Shown: positions 28,571-38,052, numbered from the stretch's first letter. The stretch: 64,000 nucleotides of DNA from Rhodoglobus sp. (GCA_025464445.1 JAODLY010000032.1:22826-86825), one strand, 5' to 3'. The notes: a model not told the origin generated them from the sequence alone. Translations and numbers: made by a program.

Positions 28571-29080
28571 ATGACCCGCTTCACCCGAACCACCGCGCCT
28601 GTCCTCATCGCCCTGGCGGGCCTCGCTCTCGCCGGATGCACTGTTGCCGGCCCGACGTCCACGCCGACGGCGGCACCCACCTCGGCTGGTCCGTGCGAAA
28701 CCGTGACGATCGTCGTGGACTTCGGCGTGCTCGACCACCCATCGGTGAAGGCATGCACGGATGCGGGAGTTGCTGCGGGCGCATTGAAGGCTGCAGGCAT
28801 TACCACCGAGGGCACAGTCGACTACGGGGACCAGGTCATCTGCCGGGTGAACGGCGAGCCCGCAGCGGATGAGACCGTCACGATCGAGGGCCAGGCGCCT
28901 TTCACCGAATCGTGCCAGACCCTCAACGCGGCCGCGTACTGGGCGTTGTGGGTGAAGACCTCGGCTGACTCGGCATGGGAGTACGCCCAGGAGGGCGCGG
29001 CCACCCTGAAGCTGACCGACGGGCAGTCAGTGGGCCTGGTGTACACCGCCGGCACCGACTCCACCCCGCCCAAGGACTGA
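28571..29080 (+). CDS. Lipoprotein with probable DUF4430 (transcobalamin-like C-terminal) domain
   Basis: A 169-residue protein with a lipobox (LALAGC, Cys23), so it is tethered outside the membrane. After a Thr/Pro-rich linker (residues 24-40) comes one small domain ending SADSAWEYAQEGAATLKLTDGQSVGLVYTAG; the W-Y...G pattern and overall size fit DUF4430/PF14478, related to the beta domain of transcobalamin and intrinsic factor. AAGGA precedes the ATG. It sits between metF and an ECF transporter, so a substrate-capturing role, perhaps for a corrinoid, is a reasonable inference. Domain call is from memory of the family and needs a profile search. Confidence 0.68.
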   Translation: MTRFTRTTAPVLIALAGLALAGCTVAGPTSTPTAAPTSAGPCETVTIVVDFGVLDHPSVKACTDAGVAAGALKAAGITTEGTVDYGDQVICRVNGEPAADETVTIEGQAPFTESCQTLNAAAYWALWVKTSADSAWEYAQEGAATLKLTDGQSVGLVYTAGTDSTPPKD

Positions 29081-31017
29081 TGCGCATCACCCGCCTCGCC
29101 GGCCTCCGCAGCGCAGTCCTGCTGGCGGCCGGCTTCGTGGGTCTGCGGGTGCTGTACCGGGTGCTCTTCGGGGGCACGGGCGGCGGCGGACTGTTGCTGC
29201 TCGATCTTCCGCGCATCCGGCTGGCAGGACCGTTCGCGCACATCACGCTGTTCGGTCCGGTGACCACCTGGGGAGTCGGGAACGCGGCGCTCAGCGCTTT
29301 GCCGTTCGCGGCGCTCGTGCTCGCGCTCGGCCTGCTCGGCCCGATCGTGGACATCCGGGCGCTCCTGACGCGCGGGGCCGTCCGCGGCCCGGTCCGGACG
29401 GTTTCGCGCGCCCTCGTGATCGCCTGGGCCACCTTTCCCGCCCTGCTCGACTCGGTGCGCCGGGTTCGCGTGGCGCGCGAGTTGCGCGGCACGCGCGGGC
29501 CGGCATCGCTCATCGTCCCCGTGCTGGAGCAGACCGTCGAACGGGCGATAGCGCTCGGTGCCTCGATGGAGGTGCGCGGGTTCGCGGCGACGCGTGTCGC
29601 TGAGCCCGCCTGCGAACGTCCGGCGACGCTGGAGGACGTGTCCCTCGGCTACGAGGACCGGTGGAGTCTCGAGCACGTGAACCTCGTTTTCGAGCCGGGC
29701 ACGCTCACCCTCGTGACGGGGGCTACCGGGTCCGGTAAGTCGACGCTCCTGCACGCGATGAGCGGGTTGTTCCAGCACGTCGCAGACGGCGTCCAGCGTG
29801 GCGGGATCGAGGTGGCCGGCGTGGACAGGATCTCGGTCCCTCCCCGCGAGACCGCCGGCTTCGTGGGGGTCGTCTCGCAATCGGTGCGGCTGTCGTTCGT
29901 TGCAGCGACCGTCGCCGAAGAACTGGGTTTTGCGCTGGCGATACGCGGCGTCGCCCCCGTGATCGTGCGGACCAGGGTCGCCGAGCTCGCCGAGCGCCTC
30001 GGGATCGCTCACCTGCTCGACCGCGAGATCGGGGCGCTCTCGGCGGGAGAGGCTTGCCTGGTCGCCATAGGCGCGGCGCTGGTCGAGCGCCCGGTGCTGC
30101 TCATCGTGGATGAGCCCCTGGCCGACCTCGACGAGGCGGCCAGGATCCGGGTGATCGACGTGCTCGAGCGGCTCGCGCACGACGCCGGAGTCTGCGTCGT
30201 CATCGCCGAGCACGCAATTCGCGACTGGGGTGCGCTACCCGACAGGCGACTGGACATCCGCGACGGCACCGTGCACATCGTCGGTCCCGGATCGGAGGAC
30301 CGCGGCCTCGGGGACGAGGACGCTCCGCGCCCCACGGAATTGCGCGTTGGCCCCACGTCGGCCGAGATTCACGGCCTCTCCGTGTCACACGGTGCCCGTG
30401 TAGCGGTGGATGACGCGAGCCTGTCGCTCGCCGCAGGGGAGATCGTCGCCCTGCGCGGGCCGAACGGCGCGGGTAAGAGCAGCCTGCTGCACGCCATCGC
30501 CCGTCCGGTGCGGCGGGACACGGTTCTCATCGGTGGGCTGGACGTGCACGGTTCGGCTCGTCGGAGCCGCCGCCACGCTGTCGCGCTCGTGCCTGAGGCG
30601 TTCGACGACCTGCTGTTCGCCACGACCGTCGGGGAGGAGTGCCACCGCGCCGACCGGGATGCCGGGCTGTCCGGCACCGCGGACCTCTTCGCCCGCCTGC
30701 TCGGCGTCCACTCGGCAGCGGGAGCCACGGCCCTCATGCACCGGCACCCCCGGGACCTGTCGGCGGGGGAGCGGCTGTGCCTCGTCCTCGCGATCCAGCT
30801 CTCGGCGCGGCCGCGGGTGCTGCTCGTCGACGAGCCAAGCCGCGGATTGGATGCCGCTGCCCGCCGACTCGTCGGTGCGGTGCTGCGCGAGGCTGCCGCG
30901 TCCGGTGCCGCCGTCGTCATCGCCACGCACGACCAGGACTTCGCGGCGCAGTACGCGACGCGCACGATCGCCATGGCTGCGGGACGACTGGATGCGCCGG
31001 TCGGAGCGTCGTCGTGA
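29080..31017 (+). CDS. ECF transporter: fused T subunit and two ATPase domains
   Basis: One 645-residue chain seems to hold three subunits of an energy-coupling-factor transporter. Residues 1-190 are membrane-bound and carry the EcfT coupling motifs ARELRGTRG and SMEVRGF. Residues about 190-415 are ATPase 1 (Walker A from G214, GATGSGKST; signature LSAGEACLVAIGAAL; Walker B LLIVDEPLADLD). Residues about 430-640 are ATPase 2 (Walker A GPNGAGKSS from G460; LSAGERLCLVL; LLVDEPSRGLD). The start ATG overlaps the lipoprotein stop (TGATG). The T part is shorter than free EcfT (about 260). It powers the downstream S subunit. Confidence 0.85.
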   Translation: MRITRLAGLRSAVLLAAGFVGLRVLYRVLFGGTGGGGLLLLDLPRIRLAGPFAHITLFGPVTTWGVGNAALSALPFAALVLALGLLGPIVDIRALLTRGAVRGPVRTVSRALVIAWATFPALLDSVRRVRVARELRGTRGPASLIVPVLEQTVERAIALGASMEVRGFAATRVAEPACERPATLEDVSLGYEDRWSLEHVNLVFEPGTLTLVTGATGSGKSTLLHAMSGLFQHVADGVQRGGIEVAGVDRISVPPRETAGFVGVVSQSVRLSFVAATVAEELGFALAIRGVAPVIVRTRVAELAERLGIAHLLDREIGALSAGEACLVAIGAALVERPVLLIVDEPLADLDEAARIRVIDVLERLAHDAGVCVVIAEHAIRDWGALPDRRLDIRDGTVHIVGPGSEDRGLGDEDAPRPTELRVGPTSAEIHGLSVSHGARVAVDDASLSLAAGEIVALRGPNGAGKSSLLHAIARPVRRDTVLIGGLDVHGSARRSRRHAVALVPEAFDDLLFATTVGEECHRADRDAGLSGTADLFARLLGVHSAAGATALMHRHPRDLSAGERLCLVLAIQLSARPRVLLVDEPSRGLDAAARRLVGAVLREAAASGAAVVIATHDQDFAAQYATRTIAMAAGRLDAPVGASS

Positions 31018-31946
31018 CCGGGGTGCTCGATGGCCTGCGCGTTCGCCCCTCTGGTGGTGACCACCGCTGGTCGCGCTGGTCGTTGGTGATCGCCAGTATC
31101 CTCGCGATCGCGGGATTCGCGTGGCCGCTCGTCGCCGCAGCTGTGCCGAAGGATGCCCAGGCGGCCGTGCCGGTGGTCGCGCTCGCGCTCGTGCCCGCGA
31201 TCGCCATCGCCGTCGCGTTTGGCCTGGATCGCCAAATGCATACCGCAACGACGGTTGCGCTGCTTGGTGTGCTCGCGGCGGTCGGTGCCGCGGTTCGGAT
31301 CGCGGGCACTGGCGTCGGCGGGGTTGAGGCCGTCTTCATCGTGCTGATCCTCGCCGGGCGAGCGTACGGCGCCCGCTTCGGTTTTCTGCTCGGCATGCTC
31401 ACCATCGCGCTCTCGTCGGTGCTCTGGGGCGGCATCGGCCCGTGGACCCCCTTCCAGGTCTTCGCCTGCGGCTGGGTGGCCGCGGGTGCCGGGCTGCTCC
31501 CGCGCATCAGGGCGGCCTCGCCCCGCGCCGCCCGGCGCTGGGAATTGCTCATGCTCGTCGCGTACGGAATCATCGCGTCCTACGCGTTCGGCCTCGTCAT
31601 GAACTTCTGGTTCTGGCCATTCGCCGTCGGTACGGGCACCGGCATCTCCTATGCGGCAGGAGCGCCGCTCGGCCAGAACCTCGCATCCTTCGGCCTCTAT
31701 TCGCTCGTGACCTCGACGCTGACCTGGGACACCGTGCGCGCGATCACGACGACCATCGGCATCCTGCTCGTCGGACCCGCAGCACTAGCCGCGCTGCGCC
31801 GTGCGAAGGTCGGCAGGTCGCGCGCCGCCGCTCTCAGACCGAGAAGTAGCGAGCCGCGGGGTGGTGGAACACGAACGCGTCGGTCGACTGCTCGGGATGC
31901 AGCTGAAGTTCCTCCGACAGCTCCACCCCCATCCGCTCCGGCTTGA
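31014..31946 (+). CDS. ECF transporter S (substrate-binding) subunit, possibly cobalamin-type
   Basis: A 310-residue protein with about six to seven hydrophobic helices over residues 22-270, including GVEAVFIVLILAGRAYGARFG and GPWTPFQVFACGWVAAGAGLLPRI, which resemble S components of the large, CbrT-like group. The GTG overlaps the fused T-A-A stop (GTGA). The last 40 or so residues are Arg/Pro-rich and run 113 nt into the 3' end of the opposing metH gene; a shorter ancestral stop was probably lost. Cobalamin specificity is inferred from the DUF4430 lipoprotein and metH neighbours, not read from residues. Confidence 0.75.
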   Translation: MTGVLDGLRVRPSGGDHRWSRWSLVIASILAIAGFAWPLVAAAVPKDAQAAVPVVALALVPAIAIAVAFGLDRQMHTATTVALLGVLAAVGAAVRIAGTGVGGVEAVFIVLILAGRAYGARFGFLLGMLTIALSSVLWGGIGPWTPFQVFACGWVAAGAGLLPRIRAASPRAARRWELLMLVAYGIIASYAFGLVMNFWFWPFAVGTGTGISYAAGAPLGQNLASFGLYSLVTSTLTWDTVRAITTTIGILLVGPAALAALRRAKVGRSRAAALRPRSSEPRGGGTRTRRSTARDAAEVPPTAPPPSAPA

Positions 31947-34900
31947 GCAGTTCGACGACCTTGCGCCGATCCTCCATGTTGGGGCATGCGGGGTAGCCGA
32001 GGGAGAACCGCGCGCCGCGGTAGCGCAGTTTGAACATGCCTTCGATATCGTCGGGGTCTTCGGCCGCGAAGCCCAGTTCGGCCCGGATGCGCGAGTGCCA
32101 GTATTCGGCGAGCGATTCGGTCAGCTGCATGGTCAGGCCGTTCAGCTCGAGGTAGTCGCGGTACTTGTTCTCGGCGAACATCTTCGCGGTGAACGCATCG
32201 ACGGCGGAGCCGGCCGTCACCAGCTGGATGGGTACGACGTCGATCTGGCCAGACTCCTTGGAGCGCACATAGTCGGCGAGGCAGAGGTGACCGTCGCGGC
32301 GCTGCCGCGGGAACGTGAGGCGAAGGCGCTCCCGGCCGATCTGGCCACCGGACCCACCGTCGGGGGCGAGCAGCCCCGGGGTGCCGAGGATGCCCGTCGG
32401 GTCGTCGCCGTGGTGCAGGATCACCAGGTCGTTGCCCTCGGAGTAGGCGGGGAAGTACCCGTAGGCCACAGAGGCGTCGAGCATGCCCTCGGAGAGGATG
32501 CGGTCGAGCCAGTAGCGCAGCCGGGGGCGGCCCTCGGTCGCGACCAGCTCTTCGTAGCTCGCGCCGTCCTCGGCGCGGCTGGGCTTCAGCCCCCACTGCC
32601 CCATGAATGTGGCGCGCTCATCGAGGAACGCGGCGTAGTCGGCGAGGGCGATGCCCTTCACGATGCGGGTCCCCCAGAACGGCGGGCTCGGCACCGGATT
32701 GTCGGTGGCGACATCCGACCGGGCGGGCATGTCCTCGGGCTCGGTGATGTCGATGGTGGCCCTCGCGTGGATCCGCTTCTTCAGGGGCGGCAGCCCGACG
32801 CTCGAGACCTCGGCACCACGGGAGATCGCGACCAACGGTTCCATGAGGGCGAGCCCTTCGAACGCGTCGCGCGCGTAGCGCACCTCGCCATCGAATATCG
32901 AGGCGAGGTCGTCTTCGACATAGGCGCGGGTGAGGGCAGCTCCGCCGAGCAGGATCGGCCACCTTTTGCCGAGGCCGCGCGCATTGAGCTCGAGCAGGTT
33001 CTCCTTCATGACCACCGTCGACTTCACGAGCAGTCCACTCATCCCGATGACATCGGCATTGTGCTCCTCCGCCGCACGGATGAACTCGCTGATCGGCTGC
33101 TTGATGCCGATGTTGATGACGTCATAGCCGTTGTTGGTGAGGATGATGTCGACGAGGTTCTTGCCGATGTCGTGCACGTCCCCCCGCACGGTGCCGATCA
33201 CCATGGTGCCCTTTCCCGCCGCATCGGACTTTTCCATGTGCGGTTCGAGGAGCGCCACTGCCGTCTTCATGACCTCGGCCGACTGGAGCACGAAGGGGAG
33301 TTGCATCTCGCCGCTGCCGAACCGGGCACCCACCACCTGCATGCCGGCGAGGAGATGGTCGTTGACGATGCCGAGCGCGGTCATCCCTCCCGCGCGAGCG
33401 AGATCGAGGTCGGCTTCGAGCCCCTTCGCCTCACCGTCGATGATGCGGCGTTCGAGGCGCTCGCCCACCGGCAGTGCAGCCAACTCGGCCGCGCGCTCAT
33501 CCTTGAGGGCTGCGGAGTCGACGCCGGCGAAAAGGTCGAGCAGCGCCGACAGCGGGTCATAGGTGAGGTTGCCGTCGGCGTCGTACTCGCGCTTGTCCCA
33601 GACCAGGTCGAGGGCCACCTTGCGACGGTCGTCGGGCACGGAGGCCAGCGGCACGATCTTCGCCGCGTTGACGATCGCCGAGTCGAGACCGGCCTGCACG
33701 GCTTCGTGAAGGAACACCGAGTTGAGCACGGAGCGCGCCGCCGGGTTCAGCCCGAACGAGACGTTCGAGACGCCGAGCGTCGTGTGGATGCCGGGATACT
33801 TCGCCGTGATCTGGCGGATCGCGTCGATGGTCTCGATCGCGTCGCGCCTTGTCTCCTCCTGGCCGGTCGCGATCGGGAAGGTCAGGGCATCGACGATGAT
33901 GTCCTCGACACGCATGCCCCATTCACCGACCAGGCTGTCGACGAGGCGCGAGGCGATGCGCACCTTGTTCTCCGCCGTCCTGGCCTGGCCCTCCTCGTCG
34001 ATGGTGAGGGCGATCACGGCGGCGCCGTGCTCCTTCACGAGCGGCATGATCCGGCCGAACCGCGACTCAGGCCCTTCGCCGTCCTCGAAGTTCACCGAGT
34101 TGACCACCGGGCGACCGCCGATGAGCTCCATTCCGGCCTGCAGCACTGCGGGCTCGGTGGAGTCGACGACGAGCGGGAGCGTCGACGCGCTCGCCAGTCG
34201 GGAGATCACGTTGCGGATGTCGGCGACGCCATCACGCCCGACGTAGTCGATGCAGACGTCGAGCAGGTGGGCGCCCTCGCGGATCTGGTTGCGGGCGATG
34301 TCCACGCAGTCATCCCAGCGCTCCTCGAGCATCGCCTCACGGAACGCGAGCGAGCCGTTGGCGTTGGTGCGCTCGCCGATCGCGAGGTAGGAGGCATCCT
34401 GGTTGAAAGGGACGTGCTGGTACAGGCTCGCGACACCGGGGTCTTCCTCGATGACACGCACCCCAGCCCGCGCGCCACCGATGCGGTCGACGACCGCCTT
34501 GAGGTGCGCCGGGGTGGTGCCACAGCATCCGCCGACCAGGCCGAGGCCGAACTCCTTCACGAACTGCTCGTGCGCCGTCGCCAGCTCATCGGGCGTCAGC
34601 GGGTAGCTCGCACCGTTGGCGCCGAGCACGGGCAGTCCGGCGTTGGGCATGCACATCACGGGGATATGCGCGAACTTGGAGAGGTGGCGCAGGTGCTCGC
34701 TCATCTCGGCTGGGCCGGTCGCGCAGTTCAGGCCGATCATGTCGATCCCGAGCGGCTCGAGGGTCGTGAGGGCTGCGGCGATCTCGCTGCCCATCAGCAT
34801 CGTGCCGGTGGTCTCCACTGTGACCTCGACGAAGATGGGCACGCGGATGCCGGTCTCCACTATCGCCTGCTTGCAGCCGTTGACCGCGGACTTGGCCTGC

Positions 34901-35454
34901 AGCAGGTCCTGCGAGGTCTCGATCAGCAGGGCATCCACGCCGCCGAGGATGAGGCCGCGCGCCTGCTCGGCGAATGTCGCCTTGAGATTCGCGTATGTGG
35001 TGTGGCCCAGGCTCGGCAGTTTCGTGCCGGGACCCATCGAACCGAGCACCCACCGCACACGGCCGTCGCGCTCCTCCATCGTCTCCGCGGCCCGCCTGCC
35101 GATCTCGGCGCCCGCCCTGGCGAGCTCCTCGATGCGATCCTCGATTCCGTAGTCGGAGAGGTTCGACCAGTTCGCGCCGAAGGTGTTCGTCTCGATGGCG
35201 TCGATGCCCGTCTCGAGGTAGGCGATATGGATGGCTTCGACGATGTCGGGGCGCGAGACGTTGAGGATCTCGTTGCAGCCCTCGTGCTGCTGGAAGTCCT
35301 CCATCGTGGGGCCGGCGTCCTGGAGCATCGTGCCCATCGCACCGTCGGCGATCACGACCCGTTCGGTCAGGGCCTTGAGCAGCGCCTCCGATCGGGAGGG
35401 GCGTGGGATGTCGGAGAGGTCGACGAGCGACGGGGAGTTCACGGTCGAGGGCAC
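31834..35454 (-). CDS. metH: Methionine synthase, cobalamin-dependent
   Basis: MetH transfers methyl from 5-methyl-THF to homocysteine through methylcobalamin. The 1206-residue protein has all four modules: homocysteine domain with zinc cysteines (GLNCATGP and GGCCGTTP), pterin-binding domain, B12-binding domain with the corrin-ligand motif DVHDIGKNL, and a C-terminal SAM/activation domain ending in AARYFSV. The GTG at 35454 is supported by TAGGCT (35461-35466) 6 nt upstream, implying a leaderless mRNA, unlike metE. Divergent from metE; convergent and overlapping with the ECF S gene. Confidence 0.96.
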   Translation of the reverse strand: MPSTVNSPSLVDLSDIPRPSRSEALLKALTERVVIADGAMGTMLQDAGPTMEDFQQHEGCNEILNVSRPDIVEAIHIAYLETGIDAIETNTFGANWSNLSDYGIEDRIEELARAGAEIGRRAAETMEERDGRVRWVLGSMGPGTKLPSLGHTTYANLKATFAEQARGLILGGVDALLIETSQDLLQAKSAVNGCKQAIVETGIRVPIFVEVTVETTGTMLMGSEIAAALTTLEPLGIDMIGLNCATGPAEMSEHLRHLSKFAHIPVMCMPNAGLPVLGANGASYPLTPDELATAHEQFVKEFGLGLVGGCCGTTPAHLKAVVDRIGGARAGVRVIEEDPGVASLYQHVPFNQDASYLAIGERTNANGSLAFREAMLEERWDDCVDIARNQIREGAHLLDVCIDYVGRDGVADIRNVISRLASASTLPLVVDSTEPAVLQAGMELIGGRPVVNSVNFEDGEGPESRFGRIMPLVKEHGAAVIALTIDEEGQARTAENKVRIASRLVDSLVGEWGMRVEDIIVDALTFPIATGQEETRRDAIETIDAIRQITAKYPGIHTTLGVSNVSFGLNPAARSVLNSVFLHEAVQAGLDSAIVNAAKIVPLASVPDDRRKVALDLVWDKREYDADGNLTYDPLSALLDLFAGVDSAALKDERAAELAALPVGERLERRIIDGEAKGLEADLDLARAGGMTALGIVNDHLLAGMQVVGARFGSGEMQLPFVLQSAEVMKTAVALLEPHMEKSDAAGKGTMVIGTVRGDVHDIGKNLVDIILTNNGYDVINIGIKQPISEFIRAAEEHNADVIGMSGLLVKSTVVMKENLLELNARGLGKRWPILLGGAALTRAYVEDDLASIFDGEVRYARDAFEGLALMEPLVAISRGAEVSSVGLPPLKKRIHARATIDITEPEDMPARSDVATDNPVPSPPFWGTRIVKGIALADYAAFLDERATFMGQWGLKPSRAEDGASYEELVATEGRPRLRYWLDRILSEGMLDASVAYGYFPAYSEGNDLVILHHGDDPTGILGTPGLLAPDGGSGGQIGRERLRLTFPRQRRDGHLCLADYVRSKESGQIDVVPIQLVTAGSAVDAFTAKMFAENKYRDYLELNGLTMQLTESLAEYWHSRIRAELGFAAEDPDDIEGMFKLRYRGARFSLGYPACPNMEDRRKVVELLKPERMGVELSEELQLHPEQSTDAFVFHHPAARYFSV

Positions 35455-35553
35455 CGGATCAGCCTAATCCGCCTGCCGGCCGCATCCGCCCTGACCTGTC
35501 GACTGCCGAGCGCCCGCCGGCGTAACAAAGGCGACCCCGGCATCCTCGATCCT

Positions 35554-35698
35554 TAGACTGGTTGCAGCGAAAGCCGAGCCCGGCACCCGTCTAGATCGAC
35601 TCGGCACTTGCCGCAGATCGAAGGACTCCGGTGGACCAGGGCATTCAGCGCCCGCGGCGTCGATCTCCTTCGAGTGGCACACGAATGGAGAACCACCC
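35554..35698 (+). promoter_or_regulatory. metE promoter and structured leader sharing an element with metF
   Basis: TAGACT (35554-35559) is the likely -10, as in metF, so the transcript begins near 35566 and has a leader of about 130 nt. The first 23 nt (35567-35589) match the metF leader element at 22 of 23 positions: GCGA, A or C, then AGCCGAGCCCGGC and ACCCG. Further on, TCGAAGGA (35618-35625) can pair with TCCTTCGA (35666-35673). metE needs control when B12 or methionine is present. I could not match this to a cobalamin, SAM-I, SAM-IV or SAH riboswitch. Confidence 0.65.
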
Positions 35699-38017
35699 AT
35701 GCCTGCACCCTTCCCCACCGGCACGATCCTCGGTTACCCGCGCATCGGCCGCCGCCGCGAACTCAAGAAGACCGTCGAGGCGTTCTGGGCCGGAAAGATC
35801 ACCGTCGACGAGCTCGAGGCGACAGCCACTTCACTGCGGGCGGCCACCCGTGAGCGGCTCGCATCCCTCGGGCTCGGCCGCACCGACTCGTCGATCCCTT
35901 CAGGCTTCTCCTACTACGACCACGTTCTGGATGCCGCGGTCACGGTGGGTGCCGTGCCGACGAGGTTCCAGCGGCTCGTGAAGGCCGACGGCACGATCGA
36001 CCTTGCCGGGTACTTCACCATCGCGCGCGGCGAGGGAGCCGACACTCCGGCCGAGATGACCAAATGGTTCGACTCGAACTACCACTACCTCGTGCCGGAG
36101 ATCGGGCCGGAGACGAACTTCCACCTGGCGTCTGACCGTCTCGTGCGCGAGGTCGCCGAGGCGACCACGAGCGGATTCCGCACCCGTCCGGTGATCGTCG
36201 GCCCGATTACGTTCCTGCTGCTGAGCAAGCCCTCCGAGGGCGCCCCCGATGGCTACCAGCCGCTCGACAGCCTCGACGACCTGCTGCCGGTCTACGCGGA
36301 ACTGCTCGCGGCCCTTACAGCCGTCGGCGCTGAGTGGGTCCAGTTCGACGAGCCCGCGTTGGTCTCCGAGAGCATCGAAGTGCCCCGGGATGTCGTGCTC
36401 GCCGCCACGAAGAAGGCCTACGACCTGCTCAGCGCGGTTCCGGTCCGCCCGCAGATCTTCGTGGCCGCGCCCTACGGTCCGCTCGACGATGCCCTCCCGG
36501 TGCTCGTCGGCACCCCCATCGAGGCCATCGGCGTCGACCTCGTCAAGGGCGACCTGCCCAGTGGCATCTCCACCGACAAGACGCTTGTCGGCGGTGTGAT
36601 CGACGGCCACAACGTCTGGCGCGGCGACCTCGAGGCGGCCTTCGCGTCGCTCGAGTCGCTGCGCGGGCTGTCGCCGAATGTGGCGGTGTCGAGCTCTACT
36701 TCGCTCTTCCACGTGCCGCACGATGTCGACGACGAGCCCCTGCTAGCCGACCAGTTGAAGAGCTGGCTGGCCTTCGCCGACCAGAAGGTCGGCCAGGTCG
36801 CCACCCTCGCTGTCGGTCTCTCGCTTGGACGGGCGGCGATCCGTGACGAGCTGGATGCCGCATCCGCGGCCCTCGAAGACCGCCACCACGCCGCGGGAGT
36901 GCGGGACGGTGCCGTGCGCGCCCGCGCCGCCGCGCTCACCGATGCCGACTTCTCGCGAGGGGACTACGCCACGCGACTTCAGGCACAGGATGACGCGCTG
37001 CACCTCCCTTTCCTGCCCACCACGACCATCGGCTCGTTCCCGCAGACCGGCGACATCCGCAAGGAGCGCGCGGCTCTCGTATCCGGCGCTATCAGCACCG
37101 AGCAGTACAAGCAGGCGATGCGCGACGAGATCAAGCGCGTCGTCGACCTGCAGGAAGAGATCGGCCTCGACGTGCTCGTGCACGGCGAACCGGAACGCAA
37201 CGACATGGTGCAGTACTTCGCGGAGAACCTCGACGGATTCGCCGTGACGCAGAACGGCTGGGTGCAGTCCTACGGCTCCCGCTGTACGCGCCCGTCGATC
37301 CTCTGGGGCGATGTCTCGCGGCCGAAGCCGATCACCGTCGAGTGGTCGACATACACGCAGTCGCTCACCGCGAAGCCCGTGAAGGGCATGCTCACCGGTC
37401 CCGTGACGATCCTCGCCTGGTCGTTCGTGCGCGACGACCAGCAGCTGCGCGATACGGCGAACCAGGTCGCCCTCGCCCTGCGCGATGAGATCGAGGATCT
37501 CGAGGCCGCCGGCATCGGAATCATCCAGGTCGACGAGCCGGCGCTACGCGAGTTGCTGCCGCTTAAGAAGAAGAACCAGCCCGACTACCTCGACTGGTCT
37601 GTCGGCTCGTTCCGGCTCGCGACCGCCGGTGTGAAGGACAGAACGCAGATCCACACCCATCTCTGCTACTCCGAGTTCGGTGTCGTCATCGACGCGATCA
37701 ATCGACTGGATGCCGACGTCACGTCGATCGAAGCGGCCCGCTCGAAAATGGAGGTCGTGCCCGACATCAAGTCGAGCGGGTTCGCCAGGGGAATCGGGCC
37801 GGGCGTGTACGACATCCACTCACCGCGGGTGCCTTCGGTCGAGGAGGTCAGCGACCTCATCGACATCGCCCTCGGCTCGATCCCAGAGCGCCAGGTCTGG
37901 GTCAACCCGGACTGCGGCCTGAAGACCCGCGGATACGACGAGACAGTCGAGTCGCTCACGAACATCCTGGCCGCAACTCGTGCGGCCCGGGCTGCCCGCG
38001 TGGGGGCTGGCGTCTAG
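35699..38017 (+). CDS. metE: 5-methyltetrahydropteroyltriglutamate--homocysteine methyltransferase (B12-independent)
   Basis: MetE makes methionine without cobalamin. The 772-residue protein has the duplicated barrel layout: an N-terminal half opening LGYPRIGRRRELKKTVEAFWAG, and a catalytic half with the zinc ligands in HTHLCYSEF and the distal Cys of NPDCGLKTR. TTTIGSFPQTGDIRK marks the second barrel. A GGAG ribosome site precedes the ATG. Having metE back-to-back with metH in one locus suggests a switch governed by B12 supply, which the shared metF/metE leader may help mediate (inference). Confidence 0.96.
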   Translation: MPAPFPTGTILGYPRIGRRRELKKTVEAFWAGKITVDELEATATSLRAATRERLASLGLGRTDSSIPSGFSYYDHVLDAAVTVGAVPTRFQRLVKADGTIDLAGYFTIARGEGADTPAEMTKWFDSNYHYLVPEIGPETNFHLASDRLVREVAEATTSGFRTRPVIVGPITFLLLSKPSEGAPDGYQPLDSLDDLLPVYAELLAALTAVGAEWVQFDEPALVSESIEVPRDVVLAATKKAYDLLSAVPVRPQIFVAAPYGPLDDALPVLVGTPIEAIGVDLVKGDLPSGISTDKTLVGGVIDGHNVWRGDLEAAFASLESLRGLSPNVAVSSSTSLFHVPHDVDDEPLLADQLKSWLAFADQKVGQVATLAVGLSLGRAAIRDELDAASAALEDRHHAAGVRDGAVRARAAALTDADFSRGDYATRLQAQDDALHLPFLPTTTIGSFPQTGDIRKERAALVSGAISTEQYKQAMRDEIKRVVDLQEEIGLDVLVHGEPERNDMVQYFAENLDGFAVTQNGWVQSYGSRCTRPSILWGDVSRPKPITVEWSTYTQSLTAKPVKGMLTGPVTILAWSFVRDDQQLRDTANQVALALRDEIEDLEAAGIGIIQVDEPALRELLPLKKKNQPDYLDWSVGSFRLATAGVKDRTQIHTHLCYSEFGVVIDAINRLDADVTSIEAARSKMEVVPDIKSSGFARGIGPGVYDIHSPRVPSVEEVSDLIDIALGSIPERQVWVNPDCGLKTRGYDETVESLTNILAATRAARAARVGAGV

Positions 38018-38052
38018 CTCGCCCCGCGCGGCCGGAAGGCTTGCACAGCGGG

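Noticed and set aside
31801..35556. A 1251-codon open frame on the plus strand opposite metH
   Set aside because: It is the antisense shadow of a conserved GC-rich gene; it has no domain pattern, and MetH explains the region.
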